In this document: piece by piece, positions 51,304 to 60,058 of the stretch
Layout: the number at the start of each line of letters is the position of its first letter
Numbering within the stretch: the stretch's first letter is position 1
NCBI GenBank assembly: GCA_017512905.1
Contig: JAFWEL010000066.1
Location: forward strand, 1-64,000
DNA: 64,000 nucleotides
Origin: Clostridia bacterium
GTDB lineage: Bacteria > Bacillota > Clostridia > Christensenellales > Aristaeellaceae
Direction: 5' to 3'
The notes under the pieces: generated by a model
The model's input: the letters and a program-made list of their open reading frames with translations, nothing else
The model's database searches: none
What the model was told of the DNA's origin: nothing
Made by a program: the position numbers and the translations under genes

Positions 51304-53139
51304 ATGATTGATTACGTCCTCCATGCCGCGAATTACGACGGCGTTACCCTGCTGGACAGTCCCTTTAAGCGTCAGCGGGACGAGACCTTGGCCCTGTACT
51401 TGGAGCACCCTTCCACCGGGGATATCCTTCACCGCACGCGCCTGAAGGCGGGCATCCCCTCCAGCGCCCGGGGCATGACGGGGTGGGGTCCCAGCATCGG
51501 CCAGTACCTGGGGGCCTATGCCAAGCTGTGGCGGGGTACCGGGGATGAACGGGCGCGGGAAAAGTGCCTGGAGGTGTTTCGCGGCTGGGCGGAATGCGTG
51601 GATGTCTGCGAGGACTGCCTGGATTACGGCACCTATCCCTATGAAAAGCTTTTGGGCGGCCTGATGGACATGGTTGAATACATGGGCGTTTCGGAGGCGG
51701 CGGATTACGCCAGGCGGCTGACCCAGCGGGCGATGTGCAACTTCGATCCAGATATTCCCCGGGACGGCTGCCAGGACGACCGGATGAAGGGCCAGATCGA
51801 GTGGTACACCCTGCCCGAGAACCTCTACCGGGCATGGCAGCTGACCGGAGATACGCTGTACCGGGACTACGCCGAAGTATGGCTGTACCCCTGGCTCTGG
51901 GATCACCTGGCCGTGGGCGACTTCAGGATCGGGCCGCGCCACGCCTACAGCCATGTCAACAGCCTCTCCAGCGCCGCCCGGGCCTATGTCGTCACCGGCG
52001 ACAGGCACTACCTTGAGGTCATTGAGAACGCCTATACCGGCATACTGGCCCATCACACCTACATCACCGGCGGTTACGGCCCTGCCGAGACGCTGTTCGG
52101 GGAGTCCGAGGGCTATCTGGGCGACGCGCTGCTGAGCACCTGGGACAACCAGCTGGTCCGGCAAAACGCCGTGGTCTACCGGAACTTCGCCGATATGCGT
52201 GTGGCCCGCAGCGACGCCTGGGGCAGCTGCGAGGTCAGCTGCTGCGCCTGGGCGGTGTTCAAGCTGTGCAACTACCTGCTGCAGCTGACCGGCGAGGCGA
52301 AGTACGGCGACTGGGTGGAGCGGATGCTGGTGAACGGCACGCTGGGCCAGCCGCCGGTGACGCCGAAGGGGCAGATCCTCTACTACGCCAGCTACTTCCA
52401 GGACGGCGCGCTGAAGAGCTATGAGGACCGCCGCTTGCAGCACATGGGCCAGAACTTCGTCTGGCAGTGCTGCACCGGCACCTTCCCCCAGGACGTGGCC
52501 GAGTACGCCAACATGATCGCCTACTACGACGAGGCTGGCGTGTCCGTCAGCCAGCTGATCCCCGCGGAGATTCGCTTCCGCCACGATGGGCGAGAGGTCA
52601 CGCTCATCTCCGACGGCGATTTTCCCAACAAACCGGAGGCCCGGCTGACCCTGCGCATGGAAGCGCCGACGCGGCTCAGGGTCAGGCTGCGGGTGCCCGC
52701 CTGGGCGGACGGCGACAACGCCGTGTCCCTGAACGGCGAGGCCCTGGATGTACCCTGCCGGCCGAACACCTGGCTGAGCCTGGAGCGCAGCTTCAACGAC
52801 GGCGATACGCTGTACATCTCCATGGCCGCCCGCCTGCGCTTCACCCCGGTGGACCTGCAGCACCCGAACCTGGTGGCGCTGAGCTACGGCCCGCTGGTGC
52901 TGGCCTGCGACGAGATGACGGTGCTGGTGGGGGATGTGGAGCGGCCCGAGGACTGGATCGTGCCCGTTCCCGGAGAGGACAACGTCTTTGAGACGCTGCC
53001 GGGTCACGCCGGGATCTATGAATTTGTCACCCGCCGCTTCCGGCCCTACTGGACGATCGGCGCCATGCAGTGGTATTATATGTACAATCGCATCTATCCC
53101 ACCATGGAGGACCTTGACCGGTATCATCAGGGCTTCTGA
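51304..53139 (+). CDS. Divergent GH127-family (DUF1680) glycosidase
   Basis: A 611-residue cytoplasmic enzyme with the (alpha/alpha)6 barrel of beta-L-arabinofuranosidase-like proteins: GWGPSIGQYLGAYAKLW near residue 61, then HAYSHVNSLSSAARAYVVTG, and WQCCTGTFPQDVAEYANMI at the cysteine pair. The zinc-ligand region differs from classic GH127: GSCEVSCCAW replaces the usual YGETCA. A C-terminal beta domain follows. GH127 includes arabinofuranosidases and an RG-II aceric-acid hydrolase, so a pectin side-chain role fits. Its start (ATG 51304) follows GAGGTG. It is the first glycosidase gene after the second importer. Confidence 0.8.
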   Translation: MIDYVLHAANYDGVTLLDSPFKRQRDETLALYLEHPSTGDILHRTRLKAGIPSSARGMTGWGPSIGQYLGAYAKLWRGTGDERAREKCLEVFRGWAECVDVCEDCLDYGTYPYEKLLGGLMDMVEYMGVSEAADYARRLTQRAMCNFDPDIPRDGCQDDRMKGQIEWYTLPENLYRAWQLTGDTLYRDYAEVWLYPWLWDHLAVGDFRIGPRHAYSHVNSLSSAARAYVVTGDRHYLEVIENAYTGILAHHTYITGGYGPAETLFGESEGYLGDALLSTWDNQLVRQNAVVYRNFADMRVARSDAWGSCEVSCCAWAVFKLCNYLLQLTGEAKYGDWVERMLVNGTLGQPPVTPKGQILYYASYFQDGALKSYEDRRLQHMGQNFVWQCCTGTFPQDVAEYANMIAYYDEAGVSVSQLIPAEIRFRHDGREVTLISDGDFPNKPEARLTLRMEAPTRLRVRLRVPAWADGDNAVSLNGEALDVPCRPNTWLSLERSFNDGDTLYISMAARLRFTPVDLQHPNLVALSYGPLVLACDEMTVLVGDVERPEDWIVPVPGEDNVFETLPGHAGIYEFVTRRFRPYWTIGAMQWYYMYNRIYPTMEDLDRYHQGF

Positions 53140-53172
53140 TCGGATGTGACTACGCTTGAAGGAGAGTGCCCC

Positions 53173-55137
53173 ATGAATTACTACGAGCAATCCGGCAATG
53201 AACTGATCTGGCGCAACAAGGGCGAAACGCTGGTGATCACCCCCTGGGGGGAGGACAGCCTTCGGGTGCGGTCGACAATACAGGGCGACGTGTCGGACAC
53301 CCGCTTCGCGCTGCTGGAGCCGGCGCAAACGGACGTGACCATCGCCATCGACGGCGACAGCGCCGAAATAATCAACGGCCGCCTGACAGCCAAAATAGAG
53401 ATGGACGGCTGGCACCGCTACGCCCGAATCCGCTTTTTCAACCAGCGGGGCGAGCTGCTGCTCAGCGAAACCGCCCCGGCCAACGCCCTGGCGCTGAAGG
53501 CACGGAAGTTCGAACCCTACCTTGGCGGCGATTTCGCCCTGACTGCCACCTTTGACGGCCAGGCGGACGAGCGGCTGTACGGCATGGGCCAGTATCAGGA
53601 GGAGATCCTGGACTGGAAGGGCTGCACCCTGGAGCTGGCCCATCGCAACAGCCAGGCCAGCGTGCCCTTTGTGATGTCCAGCCGCGGCTACGGCTTCCTG
53701 TGGCACAATCCCGCCATCGGCAGCGTGTCCTTCGGTGCGAACCGCACCACCTGGCATGCGGAATCCACCAAACAGCTGGATTACTGGATCACCTGCGGCG
53801 ACACCCCCGCCGAGATCAGCCTGCGCTACGCCCGGGCCACCGGCTTCGCGCCGATGATGCCCGAATACGGGCTGGGCTTCTGGCAGTGCAAGCTGCGCTA
53901 CTGGAACCAGGAGCAGCTGCTTGCGGTTGCCCGGGAATACGTGCGCAGGGGGCTGAAGATCGACGTGATCGTCTGCGACTTCTTCCACTGGCCCAGGATG
54001 GGCGACTACCGCTTCGATCCCGAGTTCTTCCCGGATCCCGCCGCGATGGTGAAGGAGCTGAAGGCCATGGGCATCGAGCTGATGGTGTCCGTGTGGCCCC
54101 AGGTGGCCCTCACCAGCGAGAACTACGCCGAGATGCAGCAGCAGGGCCTGCTGGTGCGGGCGGAATACGGCGAGCAGATCGGCATGCGCTTCGTGGAGGA
54201 CAGCATGTTCTACGACGCCACGAACCCCCGCGCCCGAAATTACGTCTGGAAGAAGATCAAGCAGAATTACTACGACCTGGGCATCCGCGTGTTCTGGCTG
54301 GACGAGGCGGAGCCGGAGTACGGCACCTATGAATTCAGGAACTACCGGTACTATATCGGCAGCAACCAGCAGGTGGGCAATGTGTATCCCCAGCTGTATG
54401 CCCGGAATTTCTACGACGGCATGGTGGCTGAGGGGCAGGAGAACCCGGTGAACCTGCTGCGCTGCGCCTGGGCCGGCAGCCAGCGCTATGGCGCGCTGGT
54501 GTGGTCGGGCGACATCATGAGCCGTTGGGAGGACTTCCGCCGCCAGATCTGCGCGGGGCTGAGCATGGGCGTCGCGGGCATCCCCTGGTGGACCACGGAC
54601 ATCGGCGGCTTCCACGACGGCTGGCCGGAGGACCCCGCCTTCCGGGAGCTGTTCATCCGCTGGTTCCAGTGGGGCTGCTATTGCCCGGTGATGCGCCTGC
54701 ACGGCGACCGCAAGCCGGTGGAGCGCGTGTACCGCCAGGACGGCACGGAGGTGCTGCCCTCCGGCGCGGCCAACGAGGTTTGGAGCTATGGCGAGGAGGC
54801 CTATCCCATCCTCGTGAAGTACATGAAGCGCCGTGAGGAATTGCGGGATTACACCCGGGAGCTGATGCGGCAGGCCCACGAGCAGGGCATACCGCTGATG
54901 CGGGCCATGTTCTATGTCTTCCCGGAGGATCCGGTCTGCGCCGGTCTCAAGGACCAGTACATGTTCGGCGACCTCTATCTGGTGGCTCCGGTACTGGAGC
55001 CGGGGGCGCGCAAAAAGCTGGTCTACCTGCCCGCCGGAGGCTGGCGGAACGTGGATACCGGCGAGGTGTACGCCGGCGGCGAAACCATCGAGGTGAGCGC
55101 GCCGCTGGAGTGCATCCCGGTGTTCGAACGCATGTAG
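53173..55137 (+). CDS. GH31 alpha-glycosidase (alpha-xylosidase-like)
   Basis: A 654-residue retaining glycosidase. The nucleophile is Asp377 in FWLDEAEPE and the acid/base is Asp447 in WSGDIMSRWEDF. The segment FWQCKLRYWNQEQLLAVARE with DVIVCDFFHW matches alpha-xylosidase-type GH31 enzymes. An N-terminal beta-sandwich (GMGQYQEEILDWKGCTLELA) and C-terminal beta domains flank the barrel. No signal peptide is present. I chose the ATG at 53173 with GAAGGAG upstream. It sits between two GH127-type genes. Activity on alpha-xylosides or alpha-galactosides cannot be settled by eye. Confidence 0.88.
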   Translation: MNYYEQSGNELIWRNKGETLVITPWGEDSLRVRSTIQGDVSDTRFALLEPAQTDVTIAIDGDSAEIINGRLTAKIEMDGWHRYARIRFFNQRGELLLSETAPANALALKARKFEPYLGGDFALTATFDGQADERLYGMGQYQEEILDWKGCTLELAHRNSQASVPFVMSSRGYGFLWHNPAIGSVSFGANRTTWHAESTKQLDYWITCGDTPAEISLRYARATGFAPMMPEYGLGFWQCKLRYWNQEQLLAVAREYVRRGLKIDVIVCDFFHWPRMGDYRFDPEFFPDPAAMVKELKAMGIELMVSVWPQVALTSENYAEMQQQGLLVRAEYGEQIGMRFVEDSMFYDATNPRARNYVWKKIKQNYYDLGIRVFWLDEAEPEYGTYEFRNYRYYIGSNQQVGNVYPQLYARNFYDGMVAEGQENPVNLLRCAWAGSQRYGALVWSGDIMSRWEDFRRQICAGLSMGVAGIPWWTTDIGGFHDGWPEDPAFRELFIRWFQWGCYCPVMRLHGDRKPVERVYRQDGTEVLPSGAANEVWSYGEEAYPILVKYMKRREELRDYTRELMRQAHEQGIPLMRAMFYVFPEDPVCAGLKDQYMFGDLYLVAPVLEPGARKKLVYLPAGGWRNVDTGEVYAGGETIEVSAPLECIPVFERM

Positions 55138-55219
55138 CGCAGGAGTTCGATTCAAACAGAAATTGCAGTTGGTTGGACATAGGCAAATATCTACATCCCC
55201 AAATTAAGGAGGCTTCTCC

Positions 55220-57142
55220 ATGAATCAATACGGCAAGGTCCTTACGGACGTCACCCTGAACGATCGCTTCTGGAACCGGTTCCGGGAAACCCTGGTGCGC
55301 GAGGGCATTCCCTACCAGTGGAAGGCCCTCAACGACCAGCTGGACGCGGATGCCGAGCCCAGCTATTGCATGCGCAACTTCCGCATCGCCGCGGGCAGGG
55401 AGAAGGGCGATTTCGGCGGCTTCGTCTTCCAGGACAGCGATATCTACAAGTGGCTGGAGGGCGTGGCGTTTAGCCTGCGGTGGCACCCCGACCCGGCGCT
55501 GGAGGCCATTGCCGACGGCGCTATCGAGGCTGTGGCCGAGGCCCAGCAGCCGGACGGCTATCTGGACACCTATTACATCATCAACGGCCTGGACAAGCGC
55601 TGGACGAACCTGAAGGACAACCACGAGCTGTACGTGGCGGGCCATATGATCGAGGCTGCCGTGGCCTACTGCCAGGTCACCGGCAAGCGCAGGCTGCTGG
55701 ACGTGGCGATCCGGCTGGTGGACCACATCGACAGCGTCATCGGTCCTGAACCGGGCAAGCTCCACGGCTATCCGGGGCATCCGGTCATCGAGATGGCGCT
55801 GATGCGGCTGTATGGCGTCACCCATGAAGAGAAGCACCTGAGGCTGGCCAAATACTTCGTGGACCAGCGCGGACAGGCGCCGCTGTACTTCGAGGAGGAG
55901 GACGAGCGCAACCAGAACCGCTTCTTCTGGAGGGACAGCCCGCTGCGCTATCGCTATTACCAGGCTGAAAGGCCGGTGCGGGAGCAGAAGGACGCCGAGG
56001 GCCACGCGGTGCGGGCCATGTACCTCTACAGCGGCATGGCCGACGTGGCCCGGGAGACGGGGGACGAGGGCCTTGCGAACGCCTGCCGCGACCTGTGGGA
56101 AAGCGCCACCCGCCGCCGCATGTACGTCACCGGCGCGGTGGGCTCCTCCGAGCACGGAGAGGCGTTTACCTTCGACTACGACCTGCCCAACGACACCGTC
56201 TATGGCGAAACCTGCGCTTCCATCGGCCTGGTATTCTTCGCCCGGCGCATGCTGCTGCTCGAGCCGAAGGCCGAGTACGCAGATGTGATGGAGCGCGCGC
56301 TCTACAACGGCATCATCAGCGGTATGCAGCTGGACGGCAAGCGCTTCTTCTACGTGAACCCGCTGGAGGTGGTCCCCGAGGCCTGCGAGATGGACGCCCA
56401 CAAGCGGCATGTGAAGCCCCAGCGGCAGAAGTGGTTCGGCTGCGCCTGCTGCCCGCCGAACCTGATTCGCATGCTGACCTCCCTGGAGGAATACGTGGCC
56501 ACCGGGGCGGGGGACACGGTGTATGTGAACCTGTACGTCGGCGGCCGGATCCGGGAGGGCGGCCTTTCACTGAACGTGGAGACGAACTATCCCTGGGAGG
56601 GCGATGTGAAGCTCACCGTCACCGGGGACGCGCCCTGGGACGGGAAGCTGGCCCTGCGCATTCCCGGCTGGTGTGGGGACTGGACGCTGTCGGTGAACGG
56701 CAAAGCCGTTAAGGCAGTGCCTTGTCAGGGCTATGCCGTGCTGGAGGGGCCGTGGAAGTCCGGCGACGTCGTCGAACTGCGCATGGATATGCCCGCCCGC
56801 TGGGTCCGCGCCAACACCAGGGTGCGGGAAAACGCCGGCAGGGTCGCGCTGCAGCGCGGCCCGGTGGTGTACTGCCTGGAGGAGGCGGACAACGGCCCCT
56901 CGCTGCACAGCGTGCGCGTCGGCACAGAGGCCAGGGCCGAATCCCGCTGGGAGCCGGACACCCTGGGCGGCGTGGTGACCCTGACCACCCCTGGCCTGAG
57001 GGAGAAGGCGGACAAGCCTGAAACCGGGCTCTACACCTTCCGCGAAGCTCCCGATGCCGAAGCGGTGGCGCTGCGCTGGATTCCCTACTACGCCTGGGCC
57101 AACCGGGGCGTGGGGGAGATGCGCGTCTGGATACGCGCGTAA
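55220..57142 (+). CDS. GH127 beta-L-arabinofuranosidase
   Basis: A 640-residue enzyme that releases beta-L-arabinofuranose through a cysteine nucleophile held by zinc. The zinc site is complete: Glu330 and Cys332 in VYGETCAS, Cys408 in the GCACC block, and Cys410/Cys411 followed by PPN. Cys410 is the likely nucleophile. The spacing matches HypBA1 of Bifidobacterium (338, 340, 417, 418). AGGAGG precedes the ATG by eight bases. Like its neighbours it lacks a signal peptide. The family also includes an aceric-acid hydrolase, so the exact sugar is open. Confidence 0.93.
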   Translation: MNQYGKVLTDVTLNDRFWNRFRETLVREGIPYQWKALNDQLDADAEPSYCMRNFRIAAGREKGDFGGFVFQDSDIYKWLEGVAFSLRWHPDPALEAIADGAIEAVAEAQQPDGYLDTYYIINGLDKRWTNLKDNHELYVAGHMIEAAVAYCQVTGKRRLLDVAIRLVDHIDSVIGPEPGKLHGYPGHPVIEMALMRLYGVTHEEKHLRLAKYFVDQRGQAPLYFEEEDERNQNRFFWRDSPLRYRYYQAERPVREQKDAEGHAVRAMYLYSGMADVARETGDEGLANACRDLWESATRRRMYVTGAVGSSEHGEAFTFDYDLPNDTVYGETCASIGLVFFARRMLLLEPKAEYADVMERALYNGIISGMQLDGKRFFYVNPLEVVPEACEMDAHKRHVKPQRQKWFGCACCPPNLIRMLTSLEEYVATGAGDTVYVNLYVGGRIREGGLSLNVETNYPWEGDVKLTVTGDAPWDGKLALRIPGWCGDWTLSVNGKAVKAVPCQGYAVLEGPWKSGDVVELRMDMPARWVRANTRVRENAGRVALQRGPVVYCLEEADNGPSLHSVRVGTEARAESRWEPDTLGGVVTLTTPGLREKADKPETGLYTFREAPDAEAVALRWIPYYAWANRGVGEMRVWIRA

Positions 57143-57168
57143 CGAAATCGAACGAAAGGGGGAATCCC

Positions 57169-58647
57169 ATGTCATTCAAGCTGACGATCATCGGCGCGGG
57201 CAGCCTGACATTTGCGCGGACGCTGTTCACCGACATCATGTCCGTGCCGGAGCTGCGGGGCCTGGAAGTGGCCTTCACCGACATCAACCCGGAAAACCTG
57301 GATCGGGTGACCCGCCTGTGCCAGCGGGATCTGGACGCCAACGGCATTCCCACGAAAATACACGCCACCACCGACCGCCGCGAGGCGCTGAGGGACGCCC
57401 GCTACATCGTCAACTGCGTGCGTGTCGGCGGCCTTGAAGCCTTTGAGACGGACATCGACATTCCCCTCAAATACGGCGTGGACCAGTGCGTGGGTGACAC
57501 GCTGTGCATCGGCGGCATCATGTACGGCCAGCGGGGCATCGCAGCTGTGCTGGACTTCTGCCGGGACATCCGGGAGGTCTCGGAGCCGAACGCGCTGCTG
57601 TTGAACTACTCCAACCCCATGGCCATGCTCACCTGGGCCTGCATTAAATACGGTGGCGTGCGCACGCTGGGCCTGTGCCACGGAGAGATCCACGGCGAGA
57701 TGCAGATTGCCGACGTGCTGGGGGTTGGGGACAGGAAGGCGCTGGACGTCACCTGCGCGGGACTCAACCACCAGACCTGGTATCTGTCGGTCAAACACAA
57801 CGGGGAAGAGATGATCGGGAAGCTGCTGGAGGGCTTCGAAGGCCATCCGGAGTATAGCCATACGGAAAAGGTGCGCATCGACGTGCTCCGGCGCTTCGGC
57901 TATTATTCCACCGAATCCAACGGCCATCTTTCCGAATATGTGGCCTGGTACCGCAAGCGCCCGGATGAAATCAAAAAGTGGATCGATCTGTCCAGCTGGA
58001 TCAACGGAGAGACCGGCGGCTACCTGCGGGAGACCCGGGAAAACCGCGACTGGTTCGAGACGGAATTTCCGAAGCTGATGGCCGAGCCGCCGATGCGCTA
58101 CGACGGCAGCGCGCGCAGCAGCGAGCACGGCAGCCACATCATCGAAGCCCTGGAGACGGGCCGGACCTACCGGGGCCATTTCAACGTCATGAACGAAGGG
58201 ACCATCTCCAACCTGCCGGATGAGTGCGTGGTGGAGGTGCCCTGCTACGTGGACGGCAACGGCATATCCGTGCCCCGGGTGGGGGACCTGCCCCTGGGGT
58301 GCGCCGCGGTGTGCAGCCAGTCGGTATGGGTGCAGAAGCTGGCCGTGGAGGCCGCTGTCACCGGCGACGCGACCCTGCTCAAGCAGGCGGCGCTGATGGA
58401 CCCGCTGACCGGCGCGGTGTGCAGCCCGCCGGAGGTCTGGCAGATGGTGGACGAGCTGCTGATCGCCCAGGCCCAATGGCTGCCCCAGTACGGCGAGGCC
58501 ATCGCCCAGGCCCGGGCCCGCTTTGCCGCGGGCCATCTGATCCCTACGCGGGAGGGGTATACCGGCGCGGTGCGCCAGCGGGTCAAGTCGGCCCAGGAGG
58601 TCTCCGCCGAGCGCAGGGAGCGGGAGGAGCGCCACAAGCGGGAATGA
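57169..58647 (+). CDS. GH4 glycosidase (alpha-galacturonidase/alpha-glucosidase group)
   Basis: A 492-residue NAD- and Mn-dependent glycosidase that works by oxidation-elimination. The NAD site is IIGAGSLTFARTLF near residue 7. The Mn ligands are Cys170 in LCHGEIHGE and His201 in LNHQTW. The NPMAM motif (NYSNPMAML) is typical. The common CHSVQG block is replaced by CHGEIH, so the substrate may differ from maltose or melibiose. In Bacillus the lplD gene, next to lplABC, encodes a GH4 alpha-galacturonidase; the same gene order here supports galacturonoside use. GAAAGGGGG precedes the ATG. Confidence 0.88.
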   Translation: MSFKLTIIGAGSLTFARTLFTDIMSVPELRGLEVAFTDINPENLDRVTRLCQRDLDANGIPTKIHATTDRREALRDARYIVNCVRVGGLEAFETDIDIPLKYGVDQCVGDTLCIGGIMYGQRGIAAVLDFCRDIREVSEPNALLLNYSNPMAMLTWACIKYGGVRTLGLCHGEIHGEMQIADVLGVGDRKALDVTCAGLNHQTWYLSVKHNGEEMIGKLLEGFEGHPEYSHTEKVRIDVLRRFGYYSTESNGHLSEYVAWYRKRPDEIKKWIDLSSWINGETGGYLRETRENRDWFETEFPKLMAEPPMRYDGSARSSEHGSHIIEALETGRTYRGHFNVMNEGTISNLPDECVVEVPCYVDGNGISVPRVGDLPLGCAAVCSQSVWVQKLAVEAAVTGDATLLKQAALMDPLTGAVCSPPEVWQMVDELLIAQAQWLPQYGEAIAQARARFAAGHLIPTREGYTGAVRQRVKSAQEVSAERREREERHKRE

Positions 58648-58817
58648 TACAAGGCAAACATAGATTGATATGGCCATGTATTGGTCGCCGAACCGACGGT
58701 CTCATGCCCTGTCCCCAATACCTCACCAATGGAAGGAATTTGGGAGATTACAGTTCTCCCATGATAAATCATACTGCGCACATGACGGAACAACTGCTAT
58801 TTATTATGTCAGTCAGG

Positions 58818-58837
58818 ATAATTCTGATTTATCGAGG
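58818..58837. repeat. Dispersed repeat, single arm (copy 7)
   Basis: ATAATTCTGATTTATCGAGG shares the core of the repeat family. It lies in the 567-nt gap 58648-59214, in which no gene is seen. Confidence 0.55.
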
Positions 58838-58860
58838 AGTTGCTCGTAATCACAACCTAC

Positions 58861-58967
58861 AGGTCCTTGACGCTTCGCTAGGCCTTCGGCCACGACTTCG
58901 CTAACGCTCCGCTCAGGATCACAAACGCCGCGCAACGCTGTCATCCTGAGCGGAGCGTCAAGGATCT
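58861..58967. repeat. Long-range inverted repeat
   Basis: ACGCTCCGCTCAGGAT (58904-58919) is perfectly complementary to ATCCTGAGCGGAGCGT (58943-58958). The outer AGGTCCTTGACGCT (58861-58874) pairs with AGCGTCAAGGATCT (58954-58967) at 13 of 14 positions. The arms overlap, so alternative folds compete. No coding frame is credible here. Confidence 0.65.
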
Positions 58968-59025
58968 GTACGTGTCAATCTCTACCGGCGTTCAGCTATA
59001 CGGAGCAGCCCGCCAAATCAAAGTT

Positions 59026-59045
59026 TTCATACGACTGACCAGTTA
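59026..59045. repeat. Second copy of the 20-bp repeat
   Basis: TTCATACGACTGACCAGTTA matches 44569-44588 at 19 of 20 positions. Confidence 0.55.
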
Positions 59046-59157
59046 CATATCTTTATCAATTCTACTCAACTGTAATACCCTTTTCAATCCTGCGCGTGTG
59101 CCTAAATATCGGATGGCTCAGATATCTGTTTTCATCCTGACGGATTAAATATATCCA

Positions 59158-59186
59158 TGGACAACAATGCGTTTCTCCTGTATACT
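59158..59186 (+). promoter_or_regulatory. Promoter of the second SDR gene
   Basis: TGGACA (59158-59163), a 17-nt spacer and TATACT (59181-59186), about 20 nt before the expected leader of the gene at 59215. Confidence 0.6.
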
Positions 59187-59214
59187 TGTAACATAAGAAA
59201 GGGGGAACCGGTAT

Positions 59215-59994
59215 ATGAATATGTTCAGCCTTGAGGGCAGGACCGCCTGGGTCACCGGCGCGAGCGGCGGCATCGGATTCGCCATCGCCGAGGCGCTGGG
59301 CCATGCGGGCGCCAGGATCGTCTTCAACTGCCGCAGCGAGTCCCATGCGCAGAAGGCGATCGAGGCTTACAGGGACAAGGGCATCGAGGCCCTGGGCGGC
59401 GTCTGCGACGTCACCGACGAGGCGAGCGTGCGGGCCTTCGTCGATAAGGCCGGGGACATCGATATCCTCGTGAACAACGCGGGCATCATCAAGCGCGTCC
59501 CCATGTGCGAGATGACGGCCGAGGATTTTAGGCAGGTGGTGGACATCGACCTGGTCGCGCCCTTCATCTGCGCCAAGGCGGTCATCCCCGGCATGATCCG
59601 AAGGGGCCACGGCAAGATCATCAACATCTGCTCCATGACCTCGGAGCTGGGCCGGGAGACGGTATCCGCCTACGCCGCGGCAAAGGGCGGGCTGAAGATG
59701 CTGACCCGGAATATCTGCGCCGAGTACGGGCAGTACAACATCCAGTGCAATGGCATCGGCCCCGGCTATATCGCCACCCCGCAGACCGCGCCGCTGAGGG
59801 AGCGCCAGCCCGATGGATCGCGCCACCCCTTTGACCAGTTCATCGTTTCAAGGACGCCGGCCGTAAGGTGGGGCGAGGCGGAGGACCTCATGGGCCCGGC
59901 GGTTTTCCTGGCTTCGGACGCCAGCAACTTCGTCAACGGCCATGTGCTGTATGTTGACGGCGGCATACTGGCCTATATCGGCAAGCAGCCGTAG
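59215..59994 (+). CDS. Short-chain dehydrogenase (gluconate 5-dehydrogenase/KduD-like)
   Basis: A 259-residue NAD(P)-dependent oxidoreductase with TGASGGIGFAIA near residue 15, NNAGIIKR near 86 and SAYAAAKGG with the catalytic Tyr/Lys near 155. It is the paralogue of the gene at 13847-14650. KduD-type enzymes reduce or oxidise keto-deoxy uronate products of pectin breakdown, which would suit the preceding island; gluconate 5-dehydrogenase is equally possible. AAAGGGGG precedes the ATG. It lies 64 nt before the hydrogenase genes and could be read with them. Confidence 0.87.
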   Translation: MNMFSLEGRTAWVTGASGGIGFAIAEALGHAGARIVFNCRSESHAQKAIEAYRDKGIEALGGVCDVTDEASVRAFVDKAGDIDILVNNAGIIKRVPMCEMTAEDFRQVVDIDLVAPFICAKAVIPGMIRRGHGKIINICSMTSELGRETVSAYAAAKGGLKMLTRNICAEYGQYNIQCNGIGPGYIATPQTAPLRERQPDGSRHPFDQFIVSRTPAVRWGEAEDLMGPAVFLASDASNFVNGHVLYVDGGILAYIGKQP

Positions 59995-60058
59995 CCGATG
60001 ACAGCGGCCTGATTATGGCTTCAAGCGCATTACGACCAGAGAAAGGGTGAGGCTTCCC

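Noticed and set aside
53173..55137. The GH31 gene as a sulfoquinovosidase, with the split transketolase as part of a sulfo-transketolase pathway
   Set aside because: The GH31 sequence matches alpha-xylosidase-type segments and I do not see the sulfonate-recognition pattern of YihQ. No sulfonate exporter or other sulfoglycolysis gene is visible, and the cluster includes a kinase that route does not need.
51163..55155. A very long minus-strand open frame (about 1330 codons) opposite the GH127 and GH31 genes
   Set aside because: It is a mirror of GC-rich coding sequence on the plus strand. Its translation is rich in His, Gly, Gln and Arg without any domain, while the plus-strand frames have full glycosidase motifs.
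58648..59214. A tRNA or small RNA gene in the gap before the second SDR gene
   Set aside because: No cloverleaf, GTTC-type T-loop or other known RNA pattern could be found; only inverted repeats are evident.
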